A stretch of DNA of 64,000 nucleotides from Prodigiosinella confusarubida (GCF_002847015.1 NZ_CP025085.1:2232001-2296000); one strand, 5' to 3'. Counted from the stretch's first letter, positions 1 through 10,015 are shown. The notes: a model not told the origin generated them from the letters alone. Made by a program: numbers and translations.

Positions 1-526
1 GCTGGGGCTATTCGGGCTGATAGCATCATTCCACGGTATTATTATGGGATATTCCCGTCAGATCTTTGCCTTAGCCCGAGCGGGTTATCTACCTAAAATG
101 CTGGCTAATGTCCATCCGCGTTTTCGTACGCCGAACCGGGCCATTATTGCCGGTGGTATAGTGGGTATTGCTGCCATTTTTTCTGATTCTCTGGTGACGA
201 TTGGTGGTCAGCCGTTGACAGCCAACATTGTGACCATGTCAGTATTCGGGGCTATCGTGATGTACATTATTTCCATGTTGTCGCTATTCAAGCTGCGTCG
301 CAGTGAGCCAAACTTGATCCGTCCATTTCATGCACCGCTGTTCCCATTCGTACCCGCCTTCGCACTGGTGATGGCCAGTATCTGCCTGATCGCGCTGGTC
401 TATTATAATGTCTTACTGGCATTGGTGTTTACCGCTATGATGCTGCTTGGCTATGGCTGGTTCCGATTAACCACGCAGGCTCGTGCGATGGCCGTGTTTG
501 ATCCGCATTTGACTGTGTTGAAGTGA
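1..526 (+). CDS. eat: Ethanolamine permease (amino acid/APC family), 3' part only
   Basis: The reading frame is open from the left edge (codons from base 2), so the gene starts outside the window. About 174 C-terminal residues are visible. The segment GIIMGYSRQIFALARAGYLP is typical of ethanolamine permeases of the APC superfamily. It is followed by at least three hydrophobic membrane segments around MSVFGAIVMYIISMLSLF and FVPAFALVMASICLIALVYY. The protein would import ethanolamine across the inner membrane. The immediately following eutB and eutC supply the matching degradation enzyme, which supports the substrate call. Seen: membrane protein and permease motif. Inferred: ethanolamine specificity, from the neighbours. 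Confidence 0.88.
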   Translation, partial: LGLFGLIASFHGIIMGYSRQIFALARAGYLPKMLANVHPRFRTPNRAIIAGGIVGIAAIFSDSLVTIGGQPLTANIVTMSVFGAIVMYIISMLSLFKLRRSEPNLIRPFHAPLFPFVPAFALVMASICLIALVYYNVLLALVFTAMMLLGYGWFRLTTQARAMAVFDPHLTVLK

Positions 527-540
527 ATGTCAGGGGACAT

Positions 541-1932
541 ATGTATCAGACGACGTTAGGACATCGCCGTTATATCTTCAGGGATTTGCGGGAATTAATG
601 GCCAAGGCCTCGCCTTTTCGTTCTGGTGATGCATTGGCTGGCATTGCTACACAAAGTGCGGAAGAGCGCATGGCAGCACGCATTGCACTGGCGGATGTTC
701 CTCTGCGCGCATTTTTACAGCAGGTATTGATTCCTTATGAGGAAGACGACGTTACCCGGTTGATTATTGACAGCCACGATAGTGTGGCGTTTGCATTGAT
801 CTCTCATCTGACAGTAGGCGAATTTCGCAACTGGTTGCTTAGTGAACAAACTGACAGTGCGCTGCTTGCTAAAACGGCCCCAGGCATCACGCCAGAAATG
901 GCGGCCGCGGTCAGTAAAATCATGCGTAATCAGGATTTAATTCTGGTAGCCAAGAAATGTCGGGTGGTTACCCGTTTTCGTAATACCATCGGCTTGCCGG
1001 GACATCTCAGTGTACGGCTACAACCGAATCATCCTACTGATGATCTGAAAGGTATCGCTGCCAGTATGTTGGATGGGCTGTTATATGGCTGTGGTGATGC
1101 TGTCGTGGGGATCAATCCCGCCAGTGATAGTTTGCCGCTGTTGGAGAAGCTCAACTACATGCTGGATGACGTGATTAGCCATTTTGGGATTCCCACCCAG
1201 TCTTGTGTATTGACCCATGTTACCAACACACTGCGGCTGATTGAACGTGGGGTTCCGGTGGATCTGGTGTTTCAGTCGATAGCCGGAACGCAAGCAACCA
1301 ATGCCAGCTTTGGCTTTAATCTGGCAATGTTGGAAGAGGCACATCAAGCGGCATTGAGCCTGAATCGTGGCACGCTGGGCAACAACGTGATGTATTTTGA
1401 AACGGGTCAGGGGAGTTGCCTGTCTGCCAATGCGCATCATGGCGTTGATCAGCAAACCTGTGAGGCCCGGGCATATGCAGTGGCTCGTCACTATTCACCG
1501 CTGCTGGTGAATACCGTGGTAGGGTTTATTGGCCCTGAATACCTTTATGATGGTAAACAGATTATCCGCGCCGGTCTGGAGGATCATTTCTGTGGCAAAT
1601 TGCTGGGTGTGCCATTGGGCTGCGATGTTTGTTATACCAACCATGCCGAAGCCGATCAGGATGATATGGACACCTTACTGACTCTGCTGGCGACGGCTGG
1701 TCTTACTTTCCTTATCGGCGTACCCGGTGCGGACGATATCATGCTCAATTATCAGAGCACGTCTTTTCATGATGCCCTTTATATCCGTGAATTACTGGGA
1801 CTGAAACATGCCCCGGAATTTGGCGACTGGCTGACACAAATGCAGATTATTGATGCACAAGGACGATTGCAAGATGCGAGTCACCAACATCCATTATTGC
1901 AGCATCGACCCTATCTTGAGGGGGAGGTATGA
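541..1932 (+). CDS. eutB: Ethanolamine ammonia-lyase large subunit
   Basis: EutB is the catalytic (alpha) subunit of the adenosylcobalamin-dependent lyase that converts ethanolamine to acetaldehyde and ammonia. The protein is 463 aa from the ATG at 541 (E. coli about 453). Family segments are clear: IPYEEDDVTRLIIDSHD near the N-terminus, the barrel segment GLPGHLSVRLQPNHPTDD, MYFETGQGSCLSANAHHG, and GCDVCYTNHAEADQDDMDTL. An upstream GTG at 523 would add six residues, but it lies inside the permease stop region without a ribosome binding site. AGGGGA just before 541 favours the ATG. The gene is translationally coupled to eutC (overlap ATGA). No eutA reactivase or shell genes are in view. Confidence 0.95.
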   Translation: MYQTTLGHRRYIFRDLRELMAKASPFRSGDALAGIATQSAEERMAARIALADVPLRAFLQQVLIPYEEDDVTRLIIDSHDSVAFALISHLTVGEFRNWLLSEQTDSALLAKTAPGITPEMAAAVSKIMRNQDLILVAKKCRVVTRFRNTIGLPGHLSVRLQPNHPTDDLKGIAASMLDGLLYGCGDAVVGINPASDSLPLLEKLNYMLDDVISHFGIPTQSCVLTHVTNTLRLIERGVPVDLVFQSIAGTQATNASFGFNLAMLEEAHQAALSLNRGTLGNNVMYFETGQGSCLSANAHHGVDQQTCEARAYAVARHYSPLLVNTVVGFIGPEYLYDGKQIIRAGLEDHFCGKLLGVPLGCDVCYTNHAEADQDDMDTLLTLLATAGLTFLIGVPGADDIMLNYQSTSFHDALYIRELLGLKHAPEFGDWLTQMQIIDAQGRLQDASHQHPLLQHRPYLEGEV

Positions 1933-2729
1933 AGCCGGTAGTTCATCCCAATCCATGGCAGGAATTACGTGAATACACCGCCGCGCGTATCGCCTTGGGA
2001 CGTACCGGTGCCAGTATGCCAACCGATGAACTACTGAAGTTCGGTCTGGCTCATGCGCGAGCGAGGGATGCAGTACATCAGCCTTTTGACAGTGAAATGC
2101 TAGCGAATTCACTGCACGAGGAAGGGCTGAAAACATTGACGGTACACAGCGCGGCAGAGCGTCGTGAACAGTATTTGTGCCGCCCGGATCTTGGGCGTCG
2201 TTTGTCGTCGGATAGTCGTGAGCTATTACTCGCGGTTGCCGATAAACCGGCCGATCTGTTACTGGTGGTGGGCGATGGTCTGTCTTCCAAGGCGGTTCAT
2301 CGTCAGGCATTGCCGCTGATTCAGGCTGTGTTGCCCTATGTTGCACAACTGGAATTGACGTTGGCGCCGATTGTATTGGCACATCAGGCCCGGGTGGCGT
2401 TAGGTGATGATATTGGTGAGTGTTTGCAGGCGAGAATGGTGGCAATACTGATTGGAGAACGGCCCGGTCTGTCATCGCCGGACAGTTTGAGCATTTATAT
2501 GACCTGGGATCCAAATACCTGCCGTCTGGAATCGGAGCGAAATTGCATTTCCAATATCCGTCCAGAGGGGTTGAATTACCCTCAGGCGGCCTACAAACTG
2601 GCCTGGTTGCTGGAACAAGCTTTCCAACGTCGCTTATCCGGCGTACAACTGAAAGATGAAAGTGATAACCCGGTAATGCAGGGACTTATCCGACCGTTGG
2701 CGTCTTTGCCGACAGCAAATGACGCATGA
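1929..2729 (+). CDS. eutC: Ethanolamine ammonia-lyase small subunit
   Basis: EutC is the small (beta) subunit that, with EutB, forms the cobalamin-binding interface of ethanolamine ammonia-lyase. It is 266 aa, somewhat shorter than the E. coli protein (295 aa), mainly at the N-terminus, which is common outside the long eut operons. Family segments include RIALGRTGASMPTDELLKFGLAHARARDAV, here at residues about 16-45, then DLLLVVGDGLSSKAVHRQA, LIGERPGLSSPDSLSIYMTW, and CISNIRPEGLNYPQAAYKLA. The start codon overlaps the eutB stop by four bases. The trio eat-eutB-eutC is a minimal operon that lets the cell use ethanolamine as nitrogen source without a microcompartment. Confidence 0.95.
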   Translation: MKPVVHPNPWQELREYTAARIALGRTGASMPTDELLKFGLAHARARDAVHQPFDSEMLANSLHEEGLKTLTVHSAAERREQYLCRPDLGRRLSSDSRELLLAVADKPADLLLVVGDGLSSKAVHRQALPLIQAVLPYVAQLELTLAPIVLAHQARVALGDDIGECLQARMVAILIGERPGLSSPDSLSIYMTWDPNTCRLESERNCISNIRPEGLNYPQAAYKLAWLLEQAFQRRLSGVQLKDESDNPVMQGLIRPLASLPTANDA

Positions 2730-2811
2730 GGATTTTGCAGTCACGACTGACAAATGTTTTGGTAAACTTCTCCTGGTCTGATCTTTTTCCAAGACACTTC
2801 GGGAATTAACC

Positions 2812-3363
2812 ATGAAACTGATGTTTGCATCTGATCTGCACGGCTCTCTTACGGCGACAGAAACAGTATTGACGCAATTTGAACGCAGTGGTGCGCAATG
2901 GCTGGTTTTGCTTGGCGATTTTCTTAACCATGGCCCGCGTAATCCGCTACCAGAAAACTATCTGCCAGCAGAGGTGGCAGTCAAACTTAATGAGTATGCT
3001 CCCCGGATTATTGCGGTGCGAGGAAACTGTGATAGCGAAGTGGATCAGATGTTGCTGCAATTTCCGATGATGGCACCCTGGCAACAGGTACTGCTGCCGC
3101 AATGTCGGTTATTTCTCACCCACGGACATCTTTACCACCCCGATCAGCGGCCTCCGTTACAGGCCAACGATGTTCTGGTTTATGGGCATACACATATCCC
3201 AGTGGCTGAACGGCATGATGATATTTACTGCTTTAATCCGGGTTCAGTCAGCCTGCCGAAAGGGGGATATCCCGCCAGCTACGGGCTGTTGATGCAGAAT
3301 AGATTGCAGGTTGTGTCACTGGCTGGGGGAGAAGTTATTGCGCAGGTAGTCATTACACACTAA
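2812..3363 (+). CDS. yfcE: YfcE-type metallophosphodiesterase
   Basis: A 183-aa calcineurin-like phosphoesterase of the YfcE/MJ0936 family. The E. coli enzyme is manganese-dependent and cleaves model phosphodiesters; its physiological substrate is unknown. Metal-binding motifs are in order: FASDLHGS at the N-terminus (D and H ligands), LGDFLNHGPRN, VRGNCDSE, FLTHGHLYH, and YGHTHIP. The typical tail FNPGSVSLPKGGYPASYGLL follows. The gene stands alone after eutC with an 82-bp gap and precedes yfcD, as in other enterobacteria. This marks the return from the eut insertion to conserved core order. Confidence 0.95.
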   Translation: MKLMFASDLHGSLTATETVLTQFERSGAQWLVLLGDFLNHGPRNPLPENYLPAEVAVKLNEYAPRIIAVRGNCDSEVDQMLLQFPMMAPWQQVLLPQCRLFLTHGHLYHPDQRPPLQANDVLVYGHTHIPVAERHDDIYCFNPGSVSLPKGGYPASYGLLMQNRLQVVSLAGGEVIAQVVITH

Positions 3364-3405
3364 TTTAGTTCTACTCTCATGCTACATCTATTATTCAAAC
3401 AAATG

Positions 3406-3421
3406 GGCGCGATAACGCGCC
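3406..3421 (+). other. GC hairpin in the yfcE-yfcD gap
   Basis: A perfect 6-bp stem (GGCGCG/CGCGCC) with an ATAA loop lies about 20 bases upstream of the yfcD start, just before its AAAAGG ribosome binding site. It has no following T run, so it is not a normal intrinsic terminator. It could slow or protect the transcript between the two genes. The function is not shown. Confidence 0.35.
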
Positions 3422-3442
3422 GCTACTAAAAGGTTTCAGAGG

Positions 3443-4051
3443 ATGGCGGAACAAACTCAGATGGCAGGTACCGAGTGGGTGGATATCGTTGATGAAAACA
3501 ATGAAGTAATCGCTCAGTCAAGCCGCCAGCAGATGCGTGCGCAGTGCCTGAGGCATCGCGCTACCTATATCGTTGTACATGACGGCATGGGGAAAGTCCT
3601 GATCCAACGTCGAACCGAAATCAAGGATTTTTACCCCGGCTGGCTGGATGCAACGGCTGGGGGCGTTGTACAAAGTGGTGAAAACATGTTGGAATCAGCT
3701 CGTCGAGAAGCAGAGGAAGAGCTTGGTATTGCTGGAGTCCCCTTTGCCGAGCACGGCTTGTTCTACTATGAAAGCGACGACTGCCGTGTATGGGGGGCGT
3801 TGTTCAGCTGCGTGACTCATGGTCCGTTTGCGCTGCAAGAAGAGGAAATTGACGAGGTAAGTTGGCTGACACCAGAAGAGATAACGTCGCGCTGTGATGA
3901 ATTTACGCCGGATTCACTCAAGGCATTATCACTGTGGTTAACTCGTAATAACGCCAACGAGTATGGAAAAATTCTGCCGCGGCCGGCACGTACACTGGTT
4001 GATGATCTTCCTGGGCCTGAAGATCGCAGTGCGCTGGAAGAGGAAAAATAG
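3443..4051 (+). CDS. yfcD: Nudix hydrolase YfcD
   Basis: A 202-aa member of the Nudix superfamily, related in fold to isopentenyl-diphosphate isomerase. The Nudix box is present as [24 protein letters not shown], whose core residues GG, E, REAxEEL and G are all intact. The protein closely follows E. coli YfcD ([16 protein letters not shown] near the start, [21 protein letters not shown] later) with a slightly longer, acidic C-terminus. The substrate is not established for the family. The ribosome binding site AAAAGG lies nine bases before the ATG. Confidence 0.94.
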   Translation: MAEQTQMAGTEWVDIVDENNEVIAQSSRQQMRAQCLRHRATYIVVHDGMGKVLIQRRTEIKDFYPGWLDATAGGVVQSGENMLESARREAEEELGIAGVPFAEHGLFYYESDDCRVWGALFSCVTHGPFALQEEEIDEVSWLTPEEITSRCDEFTPDSLKALSLWLTRNNANEYGKILPRPARTLVDDLPGPEDRSALEEEK

Positions 4052-4129
4052 TACCACGTGATATTTTCTCTACATGGGATAGAAGAGGAACCGGCCTTGT
4101 CTTATCCCGTTAGGTGGAACACCAATAAA

Positions 4130-4347
4130 AAACGCCAGCGAAAGCTGGCGTTTCAGACCGTTGACAAACCTACGTATAGCGTCAGAACGGTGATAATGAG
4201 AGAGAAGAGTAAAGCATCCGCGCCAGGGATGGCGCGGCTTGAGCTTACAGGGAGGTACTTGCAGCGTCTTTACGATCTTCTCATTATCGCCGCTATATAG
4301 ACGTTGTCATCAAACTCAAACTCAAACGCCAGCGAAAGCTGGCGTTT
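4130..4347. repeat. Palindromic intergenic repeat with identical end hairpins
   Basis: Two identical 24-base sequences at 4130-4153 and 4324-4347 each fold into a perfect 10-bp stem with a GAAA loop (core AACGCCAGC/GCTGGCGTT). They end yfcD on the plus strand and pta on the minus strand. The DNA between them is an imperfect inverted repeat. The left arm contains TATAGCG, then GATAATGAGA, then GTAAAG. The reverse complement of the right arm gives the same blocks in the same order. Near the centre, 4220-4235 forms GCGCC-AGGGAT-GGCGC, with a GGA in the loop, and a second AGGGA follows at 4249. It resembles a miniature palindromic enterobacterial repeat; I cannot match it to a named family. Confidence 0.7.
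4324..4347 (-). terminator. Terminator downstream of pta
   Basis: A perfect 10-bp hairpin with a GAAA tetraloop starts 24 bases after the pta stop on the minus strand. The stem ends in GCGTTT in both directions, so it could act bidirectionally. It is the right-hand copy of the duplicated hairpin that also follows yfcD. The T run is short. Confidence 0.6.
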
Positions 4348-4371
4348 TGGCAGATAAAACTGACTAATTGA

Positions 4372-6510
4372 TTAGATCTGAGTCGCCTGAATAGCAGTCA
4401 GCGCTACGGTGTACACGATATCGTCTACCAATGCACCACGGGACAGATCGTTAACCGGCTTGCGCATACCCTGTAGCATCGGCCCAATGGAGATCAGGTC
4501 TGCTGAACGTTGTACCGCTTTGTAAGTTGTGTTACCGGTGTTCAGGTCAGGGAAGATGAACACCGTAGCTTTACCGGCAACCGGTGAGTTTGGTGCTTTG
4601 GATTTTGCAACATCAGCCATGATGGCGGCGTCGTATTGCAGAGGGCCATCAATAATCAAATCCGGACGTTTTTGCTGGGCGATATGGGTGGCTTCGCGTA
4701 CTTTTTCCACGTCGCTACCCGCACCTGAATCACCAGTGGAATAGGAAATCATCGCAACACGAGGTTCTATTCCAAATGCAGCTGCAGAATCAGCCGACTG
4801 AATGGCAATCTCAGCCAACTGTTCAGCTGTCGGATCCGGATTGATGGCACAGTCACCATACACCAGAACCTGTTCCGGCAGCAGCATGAAGAATACAGAG
4901 GAGACCAGTGAACTGTTTGGTGCGGTTTTGATTAACTGTAATGGCGGACGGATGGTATTGGCTGTGGTGTGAACCGCACCGGAAACCAGACCGTCAACTT
5001 CATTCTGTTCCAGCATCAGAGTACCGAGTACCACGTTGTCTTCCAATTGTTCACGGGCAACGACTTCAGTCATGCCTTTGTTCTTGCGCAGTTCAACCAG
5101 ACGGGCTACATAGCGCTCACGAACGGCGACAGGATCGACGATCTCAATACCTTTACCCAGTTTCACACCCTGAGCGGCGGCAACACGCTGGATTTCATCT
5201 GGATTACCCAACAATATACAGTGTGCGATACCTCGTTCGGCACAGATAGAGGCGGCCTTAACGGTACGGGGCTCAGTACCCTCAGGAAGCACGATACGTT
5301 TGCCAGCTTTACGTGCCTGTTCCGTCAATTGGTAACGGAAAGCCGGAGGAGACAAACGACGTGAACGTTCAGAAGCGGCAGACAGAGAGTCTATCCATTG
5401 GCTATCAATGTGACGGGCAACGTATTCCTGGACTTTTTCTACACGTTCATGGTCGTCGATCGGCAGTTCCAGGTTGAAGCTTTGCAGACTCAAAGAGGTC
5501 TGCCAGGTGTTGGTGTTAACCATAAATACCGGCAGGCCGGTCTGGAAGGCACGTTCACACAGCTTGCTGATGCTCGGATCCATTTCGTAGCCGCCAGTCA
5601 GCAACAGTGCTCCGATTTCGATACCGTTCATCGCTGCCAGACAGGCTGACACCAGTACATCGGGACGGTCCGCTGAAGTTACCAGCAATGAGCCGGGACG
5701 GAAATGTTCCAGCATATGAGAAATACTGCGGGCGCAAAAGGTGACGGACTTAACGCGGCGAGTCTGAATATCGCCTTCGTTGATGATCTTGGCATTCAGA
5801 TGCTTCGCCATATCGATCGCACGAGTAGCGATCAGATCGAAACTCCAGGGAATGCAACCTAATACCGGTAGCGGGCTGTTGGCAAACAGCAGTTTGGGAT
5901 CAATGTTGGCAACGCTGGCCTTGGTTGAATCATCAAAAATTTCAGACAGGTCAGGACGGGTGCGACCTTGTTCATCCACCGGCGCATTCAGTTTATTAAT
6001 GATGACGCCAGTGATGTTTTTATTCTTACTACCACCAAAACTAGAGCGTGCCAGCTCGATGCGTTCTTTCAATTGGGTTGGTGAATCGTTGCCCAGCGCC
6101 AGAACGAACACGATTTCTGCATTCAGGGTTTTGGCGATTTCATAGTTTAGCGCATTGGCAAACTGATGTTTGCGGGTAGGCACCAGACCTTCAACCAGCA
6201 CAACTTCAGCGTCTTTCGTATTGTCGTGATAGCGGGCAATAATTTCTTCCATCAATGCGTCCTGCTGGTTAGTGCTCAGCAGTGATTCGACGTGGCTTAT
6301 CTGTAGCGGTTCAGCGGCATTGATGGCGGAAGTTGCACGAATAATAGCGGTGGTCTGGTCCGGTGCATTGTCACCGGCACGGGGTTGGGCGATCGGCTTG
6401 AATACGCTCAGTCGAACACCTTTCTGTTCCATTGAACGGATGACACCCAGGCTGACACTGGTCAGACCCACACTGGTGCCAGTAGGAATCAACATAATTG
6501 TACGGGACAC
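4372..6510 (-). CDS. pta: Phosphate acetyltransferase
   Basis: Pta converts acetyl-CoA and phosphate to acetyl phosphate and CoA, the first step of overflow acetate formation. At 712 aa it is the long enterobacterial form. An N-terminal P-loop/DRTGG regulatory part ([18 protein letters not shown] at the start, [20 protein letters not shown] in the middle) precedes the C-terminal catalytic domain from about residue 390. The catalytic domain shows [60 protein letters not shown] and [20 protein letters not shown]. It lies 77 bases downstream of ackA in the same direction, with a hairpin between them that may reduce read-through. Confidence 0.97.
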   Translation of the reverse strand: MSRTIMLIPTGTSVGLTSVSLGVIRSMEQKGVRLSVFKPIAQPRAGDNAPDQTTAIIRATSAINAAEPLQISHVESLLSTNQQDALMEEIIARYHDNTKDAEVVLVEGLVPTRKHQFANALNYEIAKTLNAEIVFVLALGNDSPTQLKERIELARSSFGGSKNKNITGVIINKLNAPVDEQGRTRPDLSEIFDDSTKASVANIDPKLLFANSPLPVLGCIPWSFDLIATRAIDMAKHLNAKIINEGDIQTRRVKSVTFCARSISHMLEHFRPGSLLVTSADRPDVLVSACLAAMNGIEIGALLLTGGYEMDPSISKLCERAFQTGLPVFMVNTNTWQTSLSLQSFNLELPIDDHERVEKVQEYVARHIDSQWIDSLSAASERSRRLSPPAFRYQLTEQARKAGKRIVLPEGTEPRTVKAASICAERGIAHCILLGNPDEIQRVAAAQGVKLGKGIEIVDPVAVRERYVARLVELRKNKGMTEVVAREQLEDNVVLGTLMLEQNEVDGLVSGAVHTTANTIRPPLQLIKTAPNSSLVSSVFFMLLPEQVLVYGDCAINPDPTAEQLAEIAIQSADSAAAFGIEPRVAMISYSTGDSGAGSDVEKVREATHIAQQKRPDLIIDGPLQYDAAIMADVAKSKAPNSPVAGKATVFIFPDLNTGNTTYKAVQRSADLISIGPMLQGMRKPVNDLSRGALVDDIVYTVALTAIQATQI

Positions 6511-6537
6511 GACTTAACCTCTTTACGGTTGCTCGTT

Positions 6538-6575
6538 GTTCAAAAACAACTCCGTCAGCCTGAGCTGACGGAGTT
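6538..6575 (-). terminator. Hairpin/attenuator between ackA and pta
   Basis: A perfect 12-bp stem (AACTCCGTCAGC/GCTGACGGAGTT) with a 4-base loop follows the ackA stop on the minus strand. It is followed in that direction by GTTTTTG, so it looks like an intrinsic terminator. Partial termination here would make ackA mRNA more abundant than pta. Confidence 0.75.
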
Positions 6576-6587
6576 GGGATACTTTAT

Positions 6588-7790
6588 TTATGCGGTCAGA
6601 CGGAGAGCATCTTGAGCGATAACCAGTTCTTCATTGGTAGGGATTACCAGAGCTGGTCGGCTGCTGTCTTTGGCAATGTTGCCACTGTTACCAAAACGGG
6701 CGGCAAGATTACGTTCGTGGTCGATTTCAAAGCCCAAAATACCCAGTTTGTTCAGTGTCAATTCACGGACCATGGCCGCGTTTTCACCAATACCACCGGT
6801 GAAGACAACTGCATCAAGCCGGCCTTCCATCAGCGCACTGTATGCCCCGATGTATTTAGCCAGACGATGGCAGTAAACGTTCATGGCGCGTTTGGCATTC
6901 TCTTTGGTGGTGTAGTTGTCTTCTACATAACGGCAGTCGCTAGTGACTTCTGTCAGACCCAGCAGACCTGATTCTTTGGTCAGCATTTTATTGATATCAG
7001 CAACGCTCATGCCCAGAGAGTCATACAGATGGAAAACCACTGCCGGATCGATATCACCGCTGCGGGTGCCCATAACCAGACCTTCCAATGGAGTCAAACC
7101 CATGGAGGTATCTACACACTTGCCGTTGAGGATAGCGGAAACTGAACCACCGTTACCCAGATGGCAGGTAATGACGTTCAATTCATCAACAGGTTTGTTA
7201 AGTACTTTAGCCGCTTCTTGCGTAACATAGAAATGGCTGGTGCCGTGAGCGCCATAACGACGAATATGATGTTCTGTATATAATTTGTACGGCAGGGCAT
7301 ACAGATAAGCTTCTTCCGGCATGGTCTGATGGAATGCGGTGTCAAAAACAACAACATTCTTGTCAACCAGTTTCGGGAAGGATTTCAACGCTTCGTCGAT
7401 ACCAATCAGATGCGCCGGATTATGAAGGGGTGCAAATGGGATGGCATCTTTGATACCCTGCAAAACATCAGCATTGATAATAGCAGAATGAGTGAATTTC
7501 TCACCGCCATGCACGATACGGTGACCAATCGCAACCAGTTGAGCAGAAAGCTCCGGTTTCTGGCCGAGAATGGTGTTAACGATGAAGCTCAGTGCTTCAC
7601 TATGGGCAGCTCCTGCACCCAGCGCCGCTTCTTGTTTGCCACCATCCATTTTCCATTTGATTCGTGCTTCAGGAAGGTGGAAACATTCGGCTAGGCCAGA
7701 CAGGTACTCGTCCCCGTTAACTGCATCAATGATGGCGAACTTCAGGGATGAACTACCACAGTTAAGAACCAGTACTAACTTACTCGACAT
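6588..7790 (-). CDS. ackA: Acetate kinase
   Basis: AckA transfers phosphate between acetyl phosphate and ADP, giving acetate and ATP, and works reversibly with Pta. It is 400 aa, the usual length. Signature motifs are [14 protein letters not shown] at the N-terminus, [13 protein letters not shown], the catalytic-Asp segment [25 protein letters not shown], and [18 protein letters not shown] near the C-terminus. It is the promoter-proximal gene of the ackA-pta unit and is divergent from yfbV. Confidence 0.98.
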   Translation of the reverse strand: MSSKLVLVLNCGSSSLKFAIIDAVNGDEYLSGLAECFHLPEARIKWKMDGGKQEAALGAGAAHSEALSFIVNTILGQKPELSAQLVAIGHRIVHGGEKFTHSAIINADVLQGIKDAIPFAPLHNPAHLIGIDEALKSFPKLVDKNVVVFDTAFHQTMPEEAYLYALPYKLYTEHHIRRYGAHGTSHFYVTQEAAKVLNKPVDELNVITCHLGNGGSVSAILNGKCVDTSMGLTPLEGLVMGTRSGDIDPAVVFHLYDSLGMSVADINKMLTKESGLLGLTEVTSDCRYVEDNYTTKENAKRAMNVYCHRLAKYIGAYSALMEGRLDAVVFTGGIGENAAMVRELTLNKLGILGFEIDHERNLAARFGNSGNIAKDSSRPALVIPTNEELVIAQDALRLTA

Positions 7791-8207
7791 GGAAGTACCT
7801 ACTTGTTATACATGGTTAAAAAATGTCATACAGCACTCAGCATAGCGTACAAGGCGATTGACATTTATGATTAACATCATGGCTTGGTAGAATTTACCAG
7901 TCATGACATGAAAAGTGCCGTTGCTTAGGTATCTTCTGACGCACGGAACGCCGATGAATGGCTGGCATCAACACTCTAAAACCTTCGATTGTTGAATGAG
8001 AACTGACTACTGCATATTTAGTATGGAGTAAAGAACGTGCCTTTACTCGGCATATAGTCATACTACGTTAGTATATCAGGGCCAATTAAGGCCGAATTAG
8101 AATACCGATAGCGAACATCAAACACAAAATATATTTTAAGGTTGTCAATTGAAGTTGGTTGTTTGTACAAAAATTTTATTTTTTATATGTGAAGTTGAGG
8201 TTTGACA
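7791..8207. promoter_or_regulatory. Divergent ackA/yfbV regulatory region
   Basis: This 417-bp AT-rich gap separates two divergently transcribed genes, so it must hold both promoters. I see no open frame of note. The yfbV ribosome binding site is GAGG about seven bases before its ATG at 8208. I cannot place -10/-35 boxes with confidence. Confidence 0.5.
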
Positions 8208-8663
8208 ATGACGACAAAACCCACCGGCAAAATTGGCTGGTTACAGTTATTCCAGCGAGGCCAGCACTACATGAAAACCTGGCCGGCAGATAAGCGCCTG
8301 GGCCCTCTGTTCCCGGAAAATCGCGTCGTTCGCGTCACTCGTCATGGTATTCGTTTTATGCCGCCACTGGCGGTATTTACGCTGACATGGCAAATCGCTC
8401 TTGGTGGCCAGATAGGACCATCTGTTGCCACAGCGCTGTTTGCCTTGAGTCTACCCCTACAAGGGTTATGGTGGTTGGGACGCCGTTCTATTACACCGCT
8501 CCCACCTTCTTTATTGCATTGGTTTCATGAAATTCGTAGTAAATTATTGGAATCAGGCATATCGCTGGCTCCGCTAGAGGATAAACCTACCTATCAAATG
8601 CTGGCCGATGTGCTGAAAAGAGCCTTTAAACAGCTGGATAAAACGTTTTTTGACGACCTTTGA
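8208..8663 (+). CDS. yfbV: UPF0208 inner membrane protein YfbV
   Basis: A 151-aa membrane protein of the UPF0208 family. E. coli YfbV has been linked to insulating the Ter macrodomain from the rest of the chromosome. The two hydrophobic segments are [18 protein letters not shown] and [19 protein letters not shown], followed by the conserved [12 protein letters not shown] and the C-terminal [24 protein letters not shown] two codons upstream is possible, but the ATG at 8208 has the better-spaced GAGG. Confidence 0.95.
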   Translation: MTTKPTGKIGWLQLFQRGQHYMKTWPADKRLGPLFPENRVVRVTRHGIRFMPPLAVFTLTWQIALGGQIGPSVATALFALSLPLQGLWWLGRRSITPLPPSLLHWFHEIRSKLLESGISLAPLEDKPTYQMLADVLKRAFKQLDKTFFDDL

Positions 8664-8817
8664 TCTGGACTGGGTTTTTGCTTTGGATATTGGAATATTT
8701 TTCCATCCAATTCTGTTTTAAATCAATAAACCGGATGCTATTGCTACCGTGGCAACATCCAGTATGCGATTCTGCCGTCAATGTAATTTAGGCCGGAATG
8801 TGATTCAGGAGAGCACC

Positions 8818-9312
8818 ATGGAAATGACAAATGCCCAGAGATTAATCCTTTCAAATCAATATAAAATGATGACGATGTTGGATCCGGATAACGCTGAGCG
8901 GTATCGTCGATTACAAACGATCATTGAACGTGGTTATGGTTTGCAGATGCGGGAATTGGATCGTGAATTTGGCGATCTAAGCGAAGAGGTTTGCCGCACG
9001 ATTATTAATGTTATGGAAATGCACCATGCTTTGCAGGTGTCCTGGGCGAACCTGAAAGAAAAATCGGATCTGGATGAGCGTCGTCTGGCCTTCCTCGGTT
9101 TTGATGCGGCTACAGAAGCCCGTTATCTGGGATTCGTGCGTTTTATGGTGCATGTGGAAGGGCGCTACCCGCATTTCGACTCAGGAACACATGGATTTAA
9201 CTCGCAGACCAAAATGTGGGATAAATACAACCGTATGCTGGCAGTGTGGCAATCCTGTCCTCGTCAATATCATTTGAGCGCAGTGGAAATCGCTCAGATT
9301 ATCAATGCCTGA
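8818..9312 (+). CDS. yfbU: UPF0304 protein YfbU
   Basis: A 164-aa protein, the same length as E. coli YfbU and nearly identical at the start ([20 protein letters not shown]). The family is called UPF0304. Overproduction of the E. coli protein has been reported to be toxic, but its function is not settled. I chose the ATG at 8818, with CAGGAGAG just before it, rather than an upstream start that would add 23 unrelated residues. Conserved segments: [34 protein letters not shown] and a histidine-rich [12 protein letters not shown]. Confidence 0.94.
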   Translation: MEMTNAQRLILSNQYKMMTMLDPDNAERYRRLQTIIERGYGLQMRELDREFGDLSEEVCRTIINVMEMHHALQVSWANLKEKSDLDERRLAFLGFDAATEARYLGFVRFMVHVEGRYPHFDSGTHGFNSQTKMWDKYNRMLAVWQSCPRQYHLSAVEIAQIINA

Positions 9313-9330
9313 ACATTAAAGGGGATGTCT

Positions 9331-9987
9331 GTGGAGTGTAAAGGTTTTCTGTTTGATCTGGATGGTACGTTGGTTGATTCATTACCCGCAGTGGAACGCG
9401 CCTGGAGTAATTGGGCAAAGGATCATGACATAGAACCACAAGAAGTTCTTGATTTTATCCACGGTAAACAGGCAATTACATCATTGCGTCATTTTCTTGC
9501 CGGGAAAAGTGAGGCGGAAATTCAGTATGAGTTTGTCGCGCTGGAAAAAGTGGAGGCGGCGGATACCAACGGGGTGACAGCGATGCCGGGCGCCATGGCA
9601 TTGCTGGAACGACTGGATGCACTGAATATTCCCTGGGCGATTGTCACTTCAGGCACGATACCGATTGCCCATGCCCGTCACCGTGCGGCAGGGTTACCAC
9701 AGCCAGCGGTTTTTATTACTGCCGAACAGGTGGCAAAGGGTAAACCAAACCCTGATGCCTATCTGCTGGGTGCGGAGAAACTGGGATTCCTGCCTGCTGA
9801 CTGTGTCGTGGTAGAAGATGCGCCAGCTGGTGTACTGTCTGGTCTGTCTGCCGGATGTCAAGTGGTTGCTGTCAACACCCCGGCCGATACACCTAAGCTG
9901 GAACAGGTCAGTCTGATATTACATTCTCTGTCATCACTGCGTGTTGAGCCCACAGTCGACGGTGTGAGTGTTATCACATTTCCCTGA
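9331..9987 (+). CDS. hxpA: HAD-family sugar phosphatase HxpA (YfbT)
   Basis: A haloacid dehalogenase-type phosphatase (218 aa) acting on sugar phosphates in the cytoplasm, as known for E. coli YfbT. Motif I is FLFDLDGTLVDS with the nucleophilic Asp, motif II is IVTSGT, motif III is the Lys in AKGKPNPDAY, and motif IV is VVVEDAPAGVLSG. The GTG at 9331 is preferred over the ATG at 9325, because the AAAGGGG ribosome site would directly abut the ATG and because the E. coli protein starts at the equivalent MRCKGF. It follows yfbU closely and is probably co-transcribed with it. Confidence 0.94.
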   Translation: MECKGFLFDLDGTLVDSLPAVERAWSNWAKDHDIEPQEVLDFIHGKQAITSLRHFLAGKSEAEIQYEFVALEKVEAADTNGVTAMPGAMALLERLDALNIPWAIVTSGTIPIAHARHRAAGLPQPAVFITAEQVAKGKPNPDAYLLGAEKLGFLPADCVVVEDAPAGVLSGLSAGCQVVAVNTPADTPKLEQVSLILHSLSSLRVEPTVDGVSVITFP

Positions 9988-10015
9988 GTACAGAAAAGTG
10001 TAATGAAATATGATC

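Noticed and set aside
1894-2514. 206-codon minus-strand frame inside eutC
   Set aside because: Antisense shadow of a confidently identified gene, with a proline/histidine-rich, non-protein-like translation.
4058-4300. 80-codon open frame after yfcD
   Set aside because: It runs through the palindromic repeat and terminator hairpin, has no ribosome site and no protein-like pattern.
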